NCBI GenBank assembly: GCA_964036275.1
Contig: OZ038438.1
Location: 14,863,720-14,927,719, forward strand
Reading direction: 5' to 3'
DNA: 64,000 nt
Origin: Litoditis marina
Taxonomy: Eukaryota; Nematoda; Chromadorea; Rhabditida; Rhabditidae
Shown here in pieces: positions 24,838 through 37,500 of this stretch (position 1 is the first letter of the stretch; each line of letters begins with the position of its first letter). The notes under the pieces are model-generated. The model made no database searches. It saw only the letters and a list, made by a program, of their open reading frames with translations, and was not told the DNA's origin. Position numbers and translations under genes: made by a program.

Positions 24838-27338
24838 CTAAGAAGTTTGTTGACTATTCTTTTCAAGCTCCCGTAAAAGATACGCACGTGGAACGGTTCG
24901 GTACGGATGAATTATGCTAATTTCTGCTTCCAAAACTGAAGATGATGATAGAAATTTTTACCTTATTAGATTCTAATACCTAGGTTAATGGAGGAAACGA
25001 AAACATAGAAATGCAGGTGAATTGCTTTCCGCATCCCGAACCAAGACTAGACAGATCGAAACTCGAGTAACTAAGGCTAAAGTTGGTCGAATATGTAACT
25101 TTTATCAGGGTTCCGTGTTCCGTTGCCTTCAGTTTTGAGTACGCAAACTATTCCTTTTCTTAAAATCGATTTGATTTTGGTTCAGTAAGAAATGTAATGT
25201 ACTTTTGGTGTTTGATGATTATTTGATTTGAATTTGAACATCGAATATGTCCACACACAGCACACCATATAAGGACGGAAACTGATTCATTTGAGAAATA
25301 TGAGGCGAAGCTTGATAATATGAACTATGAACGCCCCAAAAGATGTTAGACCTGTCAAATGAACAATAACAACAGGTATAGGCGTATAGGTCAGAGGGAA
25401 CTTAAATGATATTCCAACAAGGTCACCTGACAAGCTTCACAGCTTAGAATATTACTATGAATATGGCGAGTTTGGAATGGTAATTTTCTCAAGGTTTTCG
25501 TAAGACTTTTGCGATAATTCAAATAAAAGGAAGGGAAAAGACAATGAGAACAATGATCCCATATCCACTAGTAATTGTGATATAGGATTTTGATTACCCA
25601 TTTCTTTTGCAACCGGATCCAGAACCTAGATTTCAAACTTCAAAGAAATGTTCAATACGGAAAACGGAATGAATCCGAACAATTGAAGATCAACTGTGAG
25701 AGATTAGTAACGAACCTGAACTCGAAAACTCCGATATGGCTTCAGCACATTTTTCTGAACACTGATTATCGATTTCAGTCACAGACTTGTCGGAATCTTC
25801 GACAACGTCCACGGCACTTTCGTCTCCAGCAGCCTTCAAATTGCGAAAAAAATATGTGCAAGGCACAAAACAGTATGATATATAATGTACTACTTACCAC
25901 ACACAAAGTATCTCAAAATTTCCGAACTCCGAACTTGATTCAAGCCATCATAGGAATCAAATATCACTGGAGACAGAATCACATAGGTCGAACAGAACTT
26001 CGTAACCGGGGCGAAATCATTGGAGAACCGTGTCTTTCTCGAATCAAACCGCGAACTAGTGAATTGAGAAATCGAATAGCGGTTGTTACAACTCGGTTCG
26101 GTTCTTTTTTCTTCAGTGAGTGGTTCGCGGCTCGGTCCACCGAGAACCCGGTTCTCCAGCCAGTGAATTGGCCCCACCCGAAAAGTCACATCATAACAAC
26201 AGCTCATAGGAACTTCTAGCCCACAGTTAAGACACTGGTAGAACGGTAGTAACAGGTAAACTGTGATGATATGGTCGTATACGTCCCGCGATTCAGTGGT
26301 AAACTTGTGGTAACGTTGAATCACGATTACTACCAGTAAATCGGTGACGTATCTCAAGTAACCTCAGAAATGAACTAGATATCTAATACCACATGTGATA
26401 CCTATACTAGATACGGATGTCTGCGAAACTGCTCTGCCGGCTTCTGGCTGTTTTCGGTTTAATTACCCAAGTTTGAGGTACTTTTCACCTCTAAAGCAAA
26501 CTTAGTATTTGGTACGTGTGGACTAGATTCTAGAGGGGCCATGAAAAGATAATTAAATTTTGTTTTATAAAAAAAAATAATTTTTAAGTGTTTTATTTTC
26601 GATAATTCGAAATAATTTTACTGCTGTTTTACTGCAGTTGAACTACAACTTTACTGGCGTTTTACTGCAGTAGCGACACCGTACTACTACCGTTTTACGA
26701 CTGGTGATACTGCAGTAACACTACCAGTAAAACGGCAGTAGTACGGTGTCGCTACTGTAGTAGAACGCCGGTTTTATCTTTACAGTGAGTAGAGCAGTAC
26801 CTCCACTAACAGAAATAACAACATTCCAGCTTTGACTGTAGGCCTCCCCCCCCCCCGTACATATTAATTAGCACAAAACCCTCCATCGTGGAAGTTTAAG
26901 AACTAACCTCACAATAATCGCCGGATGCAGACTTTATGATATCCTCACTGATATCAGTGATCATGCAATCCAGAGAACAAGAAGTAACTAAACGAAGAAT
27001 GTAACGTGTGTTAGATCACCAAACTTGTGGTGAGCCAATATGTAATTCATCTTGGAGCAATATTATGAAACAAATGCCTCCATGATATGAGTATCAATTT
27101 CGTAAAGAAAACATTATCTGTCTGCTTCTGAAAGCATAAAAGAAAGCAAGTGAGGAATCGCGAAATATACATGAATGCTGTTTAGCTGGCTATAAAACGT
27201 TAGAATCGTAATCTTAATTTTTTACTTTTTCAGAATAATCTATAACTTTGTCAATAGGATTTCCTCAAACATCTAATTGAGAACGCAACAAAAAAACCAA
27301 CCTGCGATTTCTTCCACACTGTTAGATGGAGTATGCAT
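24838..27338 (-). CDS. Small orphan protein, 110 aa, four exons
   Basis: Exons on the minus strand are 27338-27302, 26987-26908, 25833-25716 and 24935-24838. Phases match at every join and the total is 333 bp including TAG. The product is acidic with several cysteines: MHTPSNSVEEIA at the start, LDCMITDISEDII in exon 2, DVVEDSDKSVTEID in exon 3 and RAYLLRELEKNSQQTS at the end. No signal peptide or membrane segment is evident and I do not recognise the family. A TTTCCAG acceptor ends at 27376, 38 bp before the ATG. The acceptor of exon 3 (TTTGAAG) is weak. It lies 481 bp upstream of the TXNDC11-like gene on the same strand, so they may be co-transcribed. Support is gene structure only. Confidence 0.5.
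26656..26769. repeat. MITE-like element with long inverted arms
   Basis: Arms at 26656-26698 and 26727-26769 (43 bp each) are reverse complements with only a few mismatches. The sequence is built from TTACTGCAGTA and GTAGTACGG units. Related TTACTACCAG-type sequence occurs at about 26240-26345. It lies in an intron of the orphan minus-strand gene. Confidence 0.65.
26846..26856. repeat. Homopolymer C run
   Basis: Eleven consecutive C, the longest C run noticed in an otherwise AT-rich window; likely length-variable. A matching 11-G run is at 44570-44580. Confidence 0.7.
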
Positions 27339-30300
27339 TACAGTTGAACATTATGGGTAGTCATCAGAAGGTAAACTGGAAAATACTGGAGAAAATTAAA
27401 ACAACTAATTCAGGAGTTAATCTAAATAAAACAACAACAAACAAAACAAAAATCTAAATAAGGATTAGTGAACAGTCGCGAACAAAACATGCTCTAATGC
27501 GAAATACATATTTGACGGCGGGAAACGCTATTATTCAAATATTTAACCTTTCGACGGGCATTATATCGCATAAAACAAACTAAAATCATCCTACATTCAT
27601 CAAACTAAATATCTTGGAAGTTTATTGCTCTATTGTGAACCAAAACGTATGGGAAAAGGCCAGTTGGGCTAATTTACGAAAGGGCCAGGTCCTCCGCGAA
27701 CCGAACCACAAACTTGGAAAACAAAAGCACTGAGTTTAAACTGGTATTCGAACGATCTTCCATGTGAATTCGAGACAATACAAAAACAAGTTATTATACA
27801 GTTTGAGGTTCGGTTTCAACGAATCGCTCGAGAACAGAGTTATGGATTCCTTTTCTAGGTGACGTTTTCTTGAATTTTACAATTATAACCAGTAAATGAA
27901 TGAATAATCGTGTTACATGTGAGAACGGGTCGCAACGTTTTGGCCCTCTGATGTGGTTCATTCTGACTACTGGAAAACGACTACACTGTATCTCCTGTGG
28001 TGCTATTGCATAAAGATTATTCACGATCACCTCAACATTTAGTAATTTAAAGAAAATTCAAGCAACGGTACACCTTCACACCTCTTTCTTCTCTACCTCA
28101 TGACTGAAAAACAATTATAAGAGCATACATATGCTTAACTTTATTTCATTTAGTGATAAGAAACAGAGATATGAAACGTCAATCATCATAGAAAACTAAA
28201 ACACAGACGAATCTAACGTTGGGTATTGGGATTGAGAGCTGTAGGATATATTTTGAAAGTATGCTGTTCTCATCGTTCATTGGCAGCAAAATTTTTCACA
28301 ATCGAACCAGTTTTCTGTATTTTCTTTACTAGCATCGTTCTTCACGTTGTCCTTACTTCTTCTGCATTTTCTTCCGGGCATCAACGTTGTCCACATCTCG
28401 TTTTGTCGTTTAGTCTTCGATAATTAGGTTCTACACAATTGGACCAGTTTAAACCTTTTTGAAGATAAGTGTGATTGTTCACCGTAGATCTTCAATAAAA
28501 TTGCGTGTTACCATGTTCTGTAATCCCGCGAACTTGGAGCGGAGCAAAATTTGAAGCGGTCCCTGTGAAGTTGACCCGTGAAAAATAGTAAACTTTGGTA
28601 CAAATGTGCAGTACGTGAATGTTGTGTTATAACATTAAATCGGTTTCTCATAGTGGGGTTTTCAAGTTACATGTTTGGCCACTATATATGGCTTGCCTGC
28701 CAATTCGATTCAAGACGAGAATTATAAACAGGAATATTTCGACCATCCGGGTATAAACAAAGTCGTCCACTTAGAATGATGCATTCTTTTATCGAGCCAC
28801 TTTTCGAGCACATAAATCGTAGAGCGAATTGCTGTTACACTCAGATGATATTCACTCACCATTTTCTGATCACATATCATAAATGTAAATCTTTCTCGAC
28901 TCTCTAAAGATTAAGCTATTCACTTCATACTCTCGAACATTGCAATAAAAAAAACTGATCATTTCCCGATAATCATACTCGATATTTCTCTTATTTTTGA
29001 TGGGTGATTTATAGTTTTTGTTATTCTTCCTAGTTTTTCTGTTTTCCATCACATACATTTTGAATAGAAGTATTTTTTTATAGCTTCGTAAGTTACTAAA
29101 ACAAGTTCTTTTAATGTACGCATCTCTGGAAATATGAGAAATGCCAGACATTCCATTCTTTATTTCTTTAACGTTTTATCTACTTTTTCTGAGTAGCTGA
29201 AAGGCGGGCGCAAGAAGTTCAGCCGAGTGGGTAATGAAATAGATAGAGATGTGCAATCAGTCCTCCAACATCTTCACCCATTCTAACCATATCATATGAG
29301 AATATTACCACATTTTCGATACTTATATGAGATAATTATGATCAGTGTTTCTGTATTTGTTTCAAAAATTTGCTTGTATACAATGCTTTTCAAGAACAGG
29401 GTCTCTCCTCAAACTAAAGGTACACTTTTGATCATCGTTCTTTCGTGCAGACATTGTGAATAACATACTGTAATAGCTTACTGTAACCACATTTGTTTGG
29501 TTTCCAAACAGTTTGTTTAGTCATAAACGAAAAAGCTGTATTGCATCCCTTCACTAAGCAGAAAACCTGGTGATACATTGTGCATCCCGTTTATAGTAAT
29601 GTTTCTTATTATTATTTCATGTTTATTTGGTGTTTGCATGTTGTCAATAAATTGTTCTCCTGCTAACGGAGCTCATCGACTCCGGGACTTCTACTCACCT
29701 CCCGAACAACAATGCCTCCATCCATGCGGCGACTTCTATGCAAAAGGCTATTGGAAATGCATCTCGTCCAAATCTTGGCGGCGCAATCGCTCTGATAAAT
29801 GAATCAAGAAGTATGAAAATCCCACGGGAGGGCGGACAAGCGGCGCCTGATTTCGGCCAGATTAGCCGTGTGACGCGCACTTTCTTCCGAGCCAACATCT
29901 CAATTTGGCCTCTTGATTCTGAATAAAGTTCACAGCGGTTTCTAAACTGTCTATGGAGAAACACGTTGTACCAAATTTGGAATAAACACTCACCAACTAA
30001 CCGAAGGAATCAATTTAACTAATTATCACACGAATAATTATATAGATGGAGTTCTGCTTCTTGTTAGTTGATGATCATAGTAGTCAACAGAATCAAATGT
30101 ATGTTTTTCTGTCTTTTCCCGATTCATCCCGTATGCAACATGCATGCATCTCCAGTAATTGTGCCGTTTCTCTGGAGTGTGTATAATTTGATCACTCATT
30201 CACAATAACTACTGCTAAACGAAATAATGCAAATATAGCGTAGCCATTTGTCCTAAACCTATGTTTTGTCGTTACTGGAAACGGGAAGTTGTCAATTTCT

Positions 30301-31587
30301 TTCACTTTGAAACTCATCGAAGTGTCCTATGCACTTTTCAGCCCTATATGTTTCGAAGAGTTGCTCTCAGAGCAACGCAAAATCAGTGCATACGTTTCAT
30401 TCGAATCTACTACAGATGAAAAAGGAAGTGAAGCGTTAGGCGATTGTGCTTTATGTTGCAGCTTTTGCTCGTTTCCTTTTCACTCTCTCTGCTTCAATTG
30501 ACCTCCGTGTGCCCAAGGAACGACTGCTTGCTTGAGTGGATACAACGTCGCGCGTATTGGTTATTTCCCCTCAATCATGAAATGTGCTCGTTTCGTTAGC
30601 TTTGAATGTGCTTCCTGTGCACATTTACATTTGTTTAAGTAAGGTTCTGATACTGACACTGCGTCCAAGGGCAGAACAAAAACAGATACCTGCGTCGGTC
30701 TGCTGCATATCAAGTTGTTTCGATCGGCAAAGTTTACGTTTATTTTCGACAGTGTTGTACTGTATGTATCTTCCAATTTTCTCGAGACCACACACGCAAC
30801 ATTAGAAAGTAGTAAATTGATGAGGTTTCTCTCAAGGGTGCAATTTTTATGCATGCATGCATTACTTTCTTTTAAACACCAGCTCAATATATCCAACCCA
30901 TTTAATGTTTGCGCACATAAAAAGGTGAAATTGGCAGAAAAAAAAACAGAGTCCGGCTCGAGTGGGGCGGTCCATTTCACTACTGGCTAAACGCATCAGG
31001 TGCGCTATTCATAAATCCATACACTTTCCATCACACTTTGTTTGAGTGACGACTTGTGCAAAGAAATCATCGCTCAATCGAACGAAAGTTCGCTTTGTTA
31101 CAACCTCCGTTCGACGAGTACTATCATCAACACACAATACGAAATAACCACATTCTCTCATATCTATTATCCCCAGCAAGTTCAAAATCATTTATTACTT
31201 CTAATATTCGAACTAATTACAATCGCTTGAAGCTCGTTTAGCCGAATTCAACTAGGTGTCGAACAGCTAGTTTACACTTTCTGTTATGTTTCACGTTGCA
31301 ATATTGTGTTGCCAAGCGCAAATCGTGACGAAAACCTACCTGTTAATCACTCTCCGACCAATGTCGTTAATTATTATTGGCTTGATTTTTATTATGCTCC
31401 ATATCGAATTTCAGTTCTGACAACTATAGCTCAACACATTACACATACATTTCCAACATTCACCATCTTATCTCTTTTTTGTTTGTCATTTTCACCCAGC
31501 TGTTTTTGCAGCCAGCTAAATTATACATCGGAGAGAGTTGATTATAAATTCGAGTCTTCGACCACCTGTGCTTTTCGAGATGTTCCT
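27339..31587. other. Divergent intergenic region
   Basis: Lies between the start of the minus-strand orphan gene and the start of the plus-strand GABA-B receptor, so it should hold both promoters. Mostly AT-rich with no recognised gene. The exception is the GC-rich patch at 29650-29930, listed separately. A TTTTTGCAG acceptor ends near 31510, upstream of the GABA-B start codon. Confidence 0.45.
29650..29930. other. GC-rich patch with open frames on both strands
   Basis: Markedly richer in G+C than its surroundings. The plus frame reads through MQKAIGNASRPNLGGAIALI to a stop at about 29926. The minus frame is also open and is bracketed by an acceptor (CTTTATTCAG) and a donor (GGGAG|GTGAGT) that would define an exon at about 29925-29702. 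No family match is recognised. It could be an isolated exon, a promoter-type CpG-rich block or a non-coding RNA. Confidence 0.25.
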
Positions 31588-34500
31588 ATGAGTGTCCTTT
31601 CTTGGCTGGTGTTAGTTGGAGTACTTTGCCGGTTACGGGCTGATGAACGTATTCCCCTCCATATCGGGGGAACGTTTCCAATGGAGGCAGGATCCGGTGG
31701 ATGGGCTGGAGGAAAGGTGAACAACTAACTTTTTTCTCTCTACTCGTTCATTAGTAAAATGTTACGATAATGTTAATTCCTTCAAGCTGTAACCCAATGA
31801 AAATAATTTTCAAAATAATAGGAACAACCTGAGTTATCAAAGGGACTACATGTTAGGGGGAGCCTTCCAGGTTGAAAATGTTTATTTCCGGTCATCTAGT
31901 TTGACAAAACTGCCAATTAACTCTCATCCAATTAAAAGTCCCACAGTTGGGCAAATGGAGCGATGTATTCCATCTAGCTATTGATACACCGCCAGTGGTA
32001 GTGCAGCAAAGACAATAAGAGCAATGCAAGCTTGTTTATGTAAGGGCGGCCAGCTAGTTGTAATTACGACTATGAACTGCTTGGGAGCAACCACTTACAG
32101 AAAACTAGTAATGAATAGAGACAATAATTTGTTGCACTTTTAGCGGGGGGACAGAACATTTGAAGAGTAACCATTAACTCTTTATCCTTGAAACAGTAAC
32201 ATAGTGAAAGAAAGAGAGAGAAAGAGAGAGATAGAGCGCAGGAGAAAGAAAGGGAAAGAGGGTAGGAGGAAATGGAGAGAGAGAGCGCGCGAAAAGGAGA
32301 TGGTTCACCTTTGTGTTTTAGAAATTTTTTTGTAAGTTCATTGTTCTATGTTTAGGCGTGTCTACCTGCCGTGCAAATGGCATTAGAAGACGTGAACAAT
32401 CGAATGGACGTTCTACCGGGATATAAACTGCATATGAATACCAGCAACTCTAAGGTAGGTGCTCCAGAATCGAGGTGAACAACTTCCGCCAATCTGACTT
32501 TTAATTGCCTCTCATCATCTTCTTGGCCCAACTTTTTGTAGTAACAAAAAATTACCATTGTGTTCCTGTGGCTCAAAGTGCGTAGTTTTAGTGTTTTTGT
32601 AATATGAATTCATCTTGTTCGTGATGCTTATATACATCATGTAACAACACGAGAACAAGTAGCTCGTTTTTTTGCCGGTTTTGTGTTCCATCTTCAGGGT
32701 AGTTGTTCTATATTATGAAACATATTCCCGTAACTTTTTCATAGAACCCGGCCAGAAATTGTGCCTTTCAGTGTCAACCTGGACTGGCCACGCAACAGCT
32801 CTACGACTTGCTCTACACTCCACCGACAAAGTTGATGCTTCTGGCTGGCTGCAGCCCCGTTACCACCGTCATCGCCGAATCTGCACCAGTTTGGAAACTA
32901 GTCGTTGTGAGATGTTTCCGAAATACTGCAAAAAATGTTGCAACCTAAAGGGAATCATACAGGCTTAAAAGCGTGTAGATTTTAAATTGTAAATGCACAA
33001 TATTCGTGGAAGCAGTCCTCTGTTTGAAGTCGTAGAATGATCGTACAGAATAATTCTAGACTAGATTTCCCACCCGTTAAGCAAACTTTGAACTAGGGCT
33101 CGTTTTCCGTCGGGCGGGTATCCTACTTAACTCTTCTCCATAGTGTCATAGGAAGAGTTGATGAATTAATAATGCAGCCGAAGGGCACATATGAAATGAA
33201 CATTTCAATCTCCATCGAGGCATGTATGAGCGGAGTTTGAATACAAACAAGCGCGGGTTTCCAAGAAATGATTGAGAACTTCCCCACCTAGAAATACCAT
33301 TCTGGTATTCAAAGCTCCTGCTTTCATTCACTATGACTTTTCTTCTAGATAAAAAAACATTATTGAAAAACCAGAGAACTCGCGAAGATATTAACATATA
33401 TCACACATTTTTGAATCAAAAATGTTCTCGCTTGTTTTCAGATAAGGCGTAATCGCTATCAAGAGTAGTTATTTTTTATCAAAGAGTTCACTTCACAATA
33501 TCTACTGCATGAGCGATTGCCAGTTTTAACACTTGTGCCTTCTTTCCAAATTGAATCGCAATTGTAATAGAGTTTCGGCGTGTTCTTCAGCAAACATTTT
33601 GAGTTTGACTGAAAAAATAGGGATGCACATATTCAGTGAGACAAAGTAAGGATTAAGGTTACAGTATTATATTATAATATGCTAGCATGCATCGTTTTAC
33701 TGCTGACATGCTGAAAAAGGGCATTGATTAAGTTCACACGGTGTAGTCATATCATTCTAATATAATATATGTAATGCATATGGAAAATAGGAAAGTCTCA
33801 GTTGTAGTTTGATCCCCATACAGGCTACGAACTTCGAACGAAAACGAACGAGGTCAAACTGCACAGCGGGATGACTCAAAATGCACCGTACTGGCTTGAT
33901 TTGAAGAGAAACTAACCCTAGATCGAGTAGTTGGTACTCAGCCAAATTGTTTCAGTTGTCCTATGGCGGAAGCTCTCCGGCACTGTCAAACCGGGAACGA
34001 TTTCCGACATTATTCCGAACTCATCCTTCCGCCAACATGCAAAATCCAACCAGGTTGGAATTATTTATTTTTCTCAACGTTAGATTTCTCACGTTGCGTT
34101 AACGTATACCCCTTCAAAAATCATGTTATATACCCTTCGTTATGGACTGTTAAAATTCATGCCAGGTTTTCCTCCCAAACATAAGTAAGAACACATATCA
34201 GTTCTGCATAATATATGGATTCATTCATTCAGAGTACAACTGTTCAAGAAGTTTAAGTGGAAGAAGGTCACCATAATTCAATCAGTGGAAGAGGTGTTCA
34301 CCTCTACTGCCAAAGATCTTGAGGTATGTAAGCGTTTCGAACTGTTTTTACAGAGATCCTGCAAGCGCTTATAAACATTTTTATTGATACTGTGACGTTC
34401 AAGCCAGAGGTTTTTAATTTGCGAGATTTATGTGCTTTCCAAATGTAGTCGATGAGAAGCTTTTAATATACGTTATACGAGAAACATTTCGATTTTCCAA

Positions 34501-37500
34501 ATTTTGCGAGCTAGGGGCCCGTAATGGTTCAACTTTTGACACCTCGCAAAGCTATAAATCAATATGCTCGAATAACAGATATTAATAGGATCTTCATGTT
34601 AGTTGTAGGATTATTAGGCTCTTCCTCAGAAACGATGATGTTGGGAAACGATAATCCAATTGTTACCCTTCCAGGAGCAGTGTAAACAAGCAGGTATTCG
34701 CGCAGAGCGTCAGAGCTTCTACGGTGACCCAACGGATGCAATAAAGACATTAATCAGACAAGATGCAAGAATAATCATAGGATTGTTTTATGTCACAGAA
34801 GCACGACGGGTACTTTGTCAAGTAGGTTGTTCATACAATTTCGAATTGCGATAAGAGGTGGAAACCTCCCCAATGTTAGAGTACGTACTGCGAACTACGT
34901 CGACCTCCCCTCGTGAGAACAGATTCTACACGTTTCGAAGAAGGAACTTTATGTGGTTCAACCCCACACGCTCGAAATATCGTACTGTGGCTTCTCTTGT
35001 ATCATTTTCCCATTATACTGTAGCTTTTGTCTCATTTGGTCGGATAAATATAAACACGAAACCAATATAGAAATCTATGTTGTATATTTTTTCGAGATCC
35101 AGACTGCACTCTTTGATGGCCGTCTTTCGTGAATGTCGTTTTGGATTCGTAGAGCGATAGTGTCGAATTTATCTTTTTTTCCCTGGGGAGATATCAGCCC
35201 ACGCAATACGCGCGATACCATAGGAAATGCTCGACATAATATCATTTGTATCATACCCAGCCAAACATGGGGACTCTCTTGCCTTATTTCTAGAAAAAGG
35301 ACTTCTTAAATTTCACTGGTAAATAACTCAGCAGAACTCAAATACATGACGTTGAAGGTGTTAAATTGATTGCCATTCGAATTAGAGCAACCTGAACTAA
35401 AACCGTTCTATTGTAACAAAATTACGACTGAATGAAAAACTTGAAAAGCTCGTTTGTAGCTGTTTTCAGTCAATTCTCATCTTTAAATGTGCCAGACACA
35501 TACGTAACAAAAATGTGATGTCCATCCCTGGGAAAGGATGTTCGAAACCATGACAGATTTTGAAAAGCTTTGGAAACACAAATTCAGCAGTAAATCAGTT
35601 ATTGCGCTCTGAGGAAAAGCGTACTTTTCTGTTTCTACATTTTCTCAATTTAGCAAAAACTGATATTGAGAATTGATCTCATGTTCGAAATGAGCTTATT
35701 GTCGGAAGTGTGAAAGAACCACTACAACCCAGTCATGGCTATTTTATTGAAATTGAGGGACTATAGTATTTGCAGGCCTACCACCACAAAGTATTCGGTC
35801 GTAAGTATGTTTGGTTCTTGATTGGTTGGTACGCTGACACTTGGTACATTCCACCCCCGGATGAACATCTTAATTGCACAGCCGAACAGGTATAGTTCTC
35901 CCCATTCCCACAGAGACTATTACAGTACACCTTCACACTTTTCAATAACTGTTTTTTAGTGTAATTTTCCACTTCATTGTAAACTATTTACAACGCGTAA
36001 AAGGAAATCAGGAACAAACGCGAAAAACTTAACCTTTCCGATAACATTTACGCAACAAAAACCTATTGGAAGCTTCGTGATAATACTGTGGGGGTCTAGC
36101 TTGAAATGAAAAGACTATACAGTCTGTTCTATGCACATGTACACTTTGATAGTAGGATTCAAAACCCTCTAGCGGCTTCAGACATTTCAACGTACGAAAT
36201 GTTTCAAATTGGTATATTGGCTTACCATAACTCACAAATAACTATTGAAAGGGCAGTTCACAGACCGCGTTCCCATTTCCATTGCATTTGAGACAAAGAA
36301 ATGCACTAAACCCTCGTCACCTTCATAACAAACTTATCGTGTCCCTTTCACTGCTTAGAAACCTCGCTGAGTTATGGTTTTAACAATGTTTTCAGATGAC
36401 TGAAGCCGCCATGTATCATTTCACGACGGAAAGCATGATGTTATCGCGCGAGGAAGAACCCACCGTTTCCGGCATGAGCGGCAAAGAGTTCCAGGACAAG
36501 CTGAACGAGAAGTTGGATTCCGATCCGGCCAACACAGGAGGCTATCCCGAAGCCCCGCTGGCGTACGACGCTGTCTGGTGAGCGCAACGCAGTTGATTAC
36601 ATTTCTTGTTTATCGCCTAATAAAATAAAGTTGAGTTCTGTATTCTGCACATATTAATGTTTACGTTTCTCTTGAGAGACAACATTTTCCGGTTTCGCAT
36701 TCATGGAAATAAATTCTGATAAATACGAAGTTTGACAGTTCTTCGACATAAGTGTGCTTTCAGGGCGCTCGCTTTGGCCCTGAATTGTACTCGAAATTAT
36801 CTACCGGACGGTGTGCATCTGGAGAACTTTAGCTATGATGACAACATTATCTATCCCATTCTCTTTGACTGTGTCAAGAATACCTCTTTCCGAGGAGTCT
36901 CGGTGAGTAGTTTGAAAGTTACCATAATTCAGAGAGTACGTAAGCTCCAAAAGTTCACCTAAGAGGCATCAAATAAGAAATTAATATAAAACCGAAATGT
37001 TCGTACACGTTTTGTTTTATTTCCAGGGTCTCGTGATGTTTTCTGATTCTGGTGATCGTATTGCGCGAATTCAAATTGAACAGCTACAGACTGGTGAGCA
37101 AGCTGTTGGTATACACCCTGTTAGAACAAAAAAAAATTGGGCACACGTGTCTACAATGTTGTCACATGTATACGTCACGTGTTAAACCTTTTTTATATCC
37201 AACAAACTGCGCGTATTACGAGTCTTTCTCAGAACAGTATTCTATAAAACGAAAATAACACTACTGGCTCACAAAGTCGACTCCTGGCGGTGACCCGTGA
37301 TCTGAAGTACTATTCTTATTGTTTCGTTGTTGGCAAACTAATCTCGAAGTGCAGATCTAGAGATGCAATATGGCCAAGGGCAATTGTGTTATGTATTTCG
37401 GTAGTTACAGACAGAAAATATCACGTGCTCGGATACTATGACTCTACAACGCACTTTCTTGACTGGAGAAACAAAGAGGAGTGGCCATCGTCGAAGGGTC

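Noticed and set aside
25590..26219. 209-codon plus-strand open frame as a gene
   Set aside because: It overlaps antisense exon 3 of the orphan gene and an inverted, GGTTCTCC-rich repeat region; no domain or splice context supports it.
27794..28030. 78-codon minus-strand frame as a transposon protein
   Set aside because: No recognisable reverse transcriptase, transposase or integrase motif, and no repeat borders were found.
30561..30980. 139-codon minus-strand open frame
   Set aside because: No start context, splice partners or homology; the frame is compatible with chance in a 4-kb desert.
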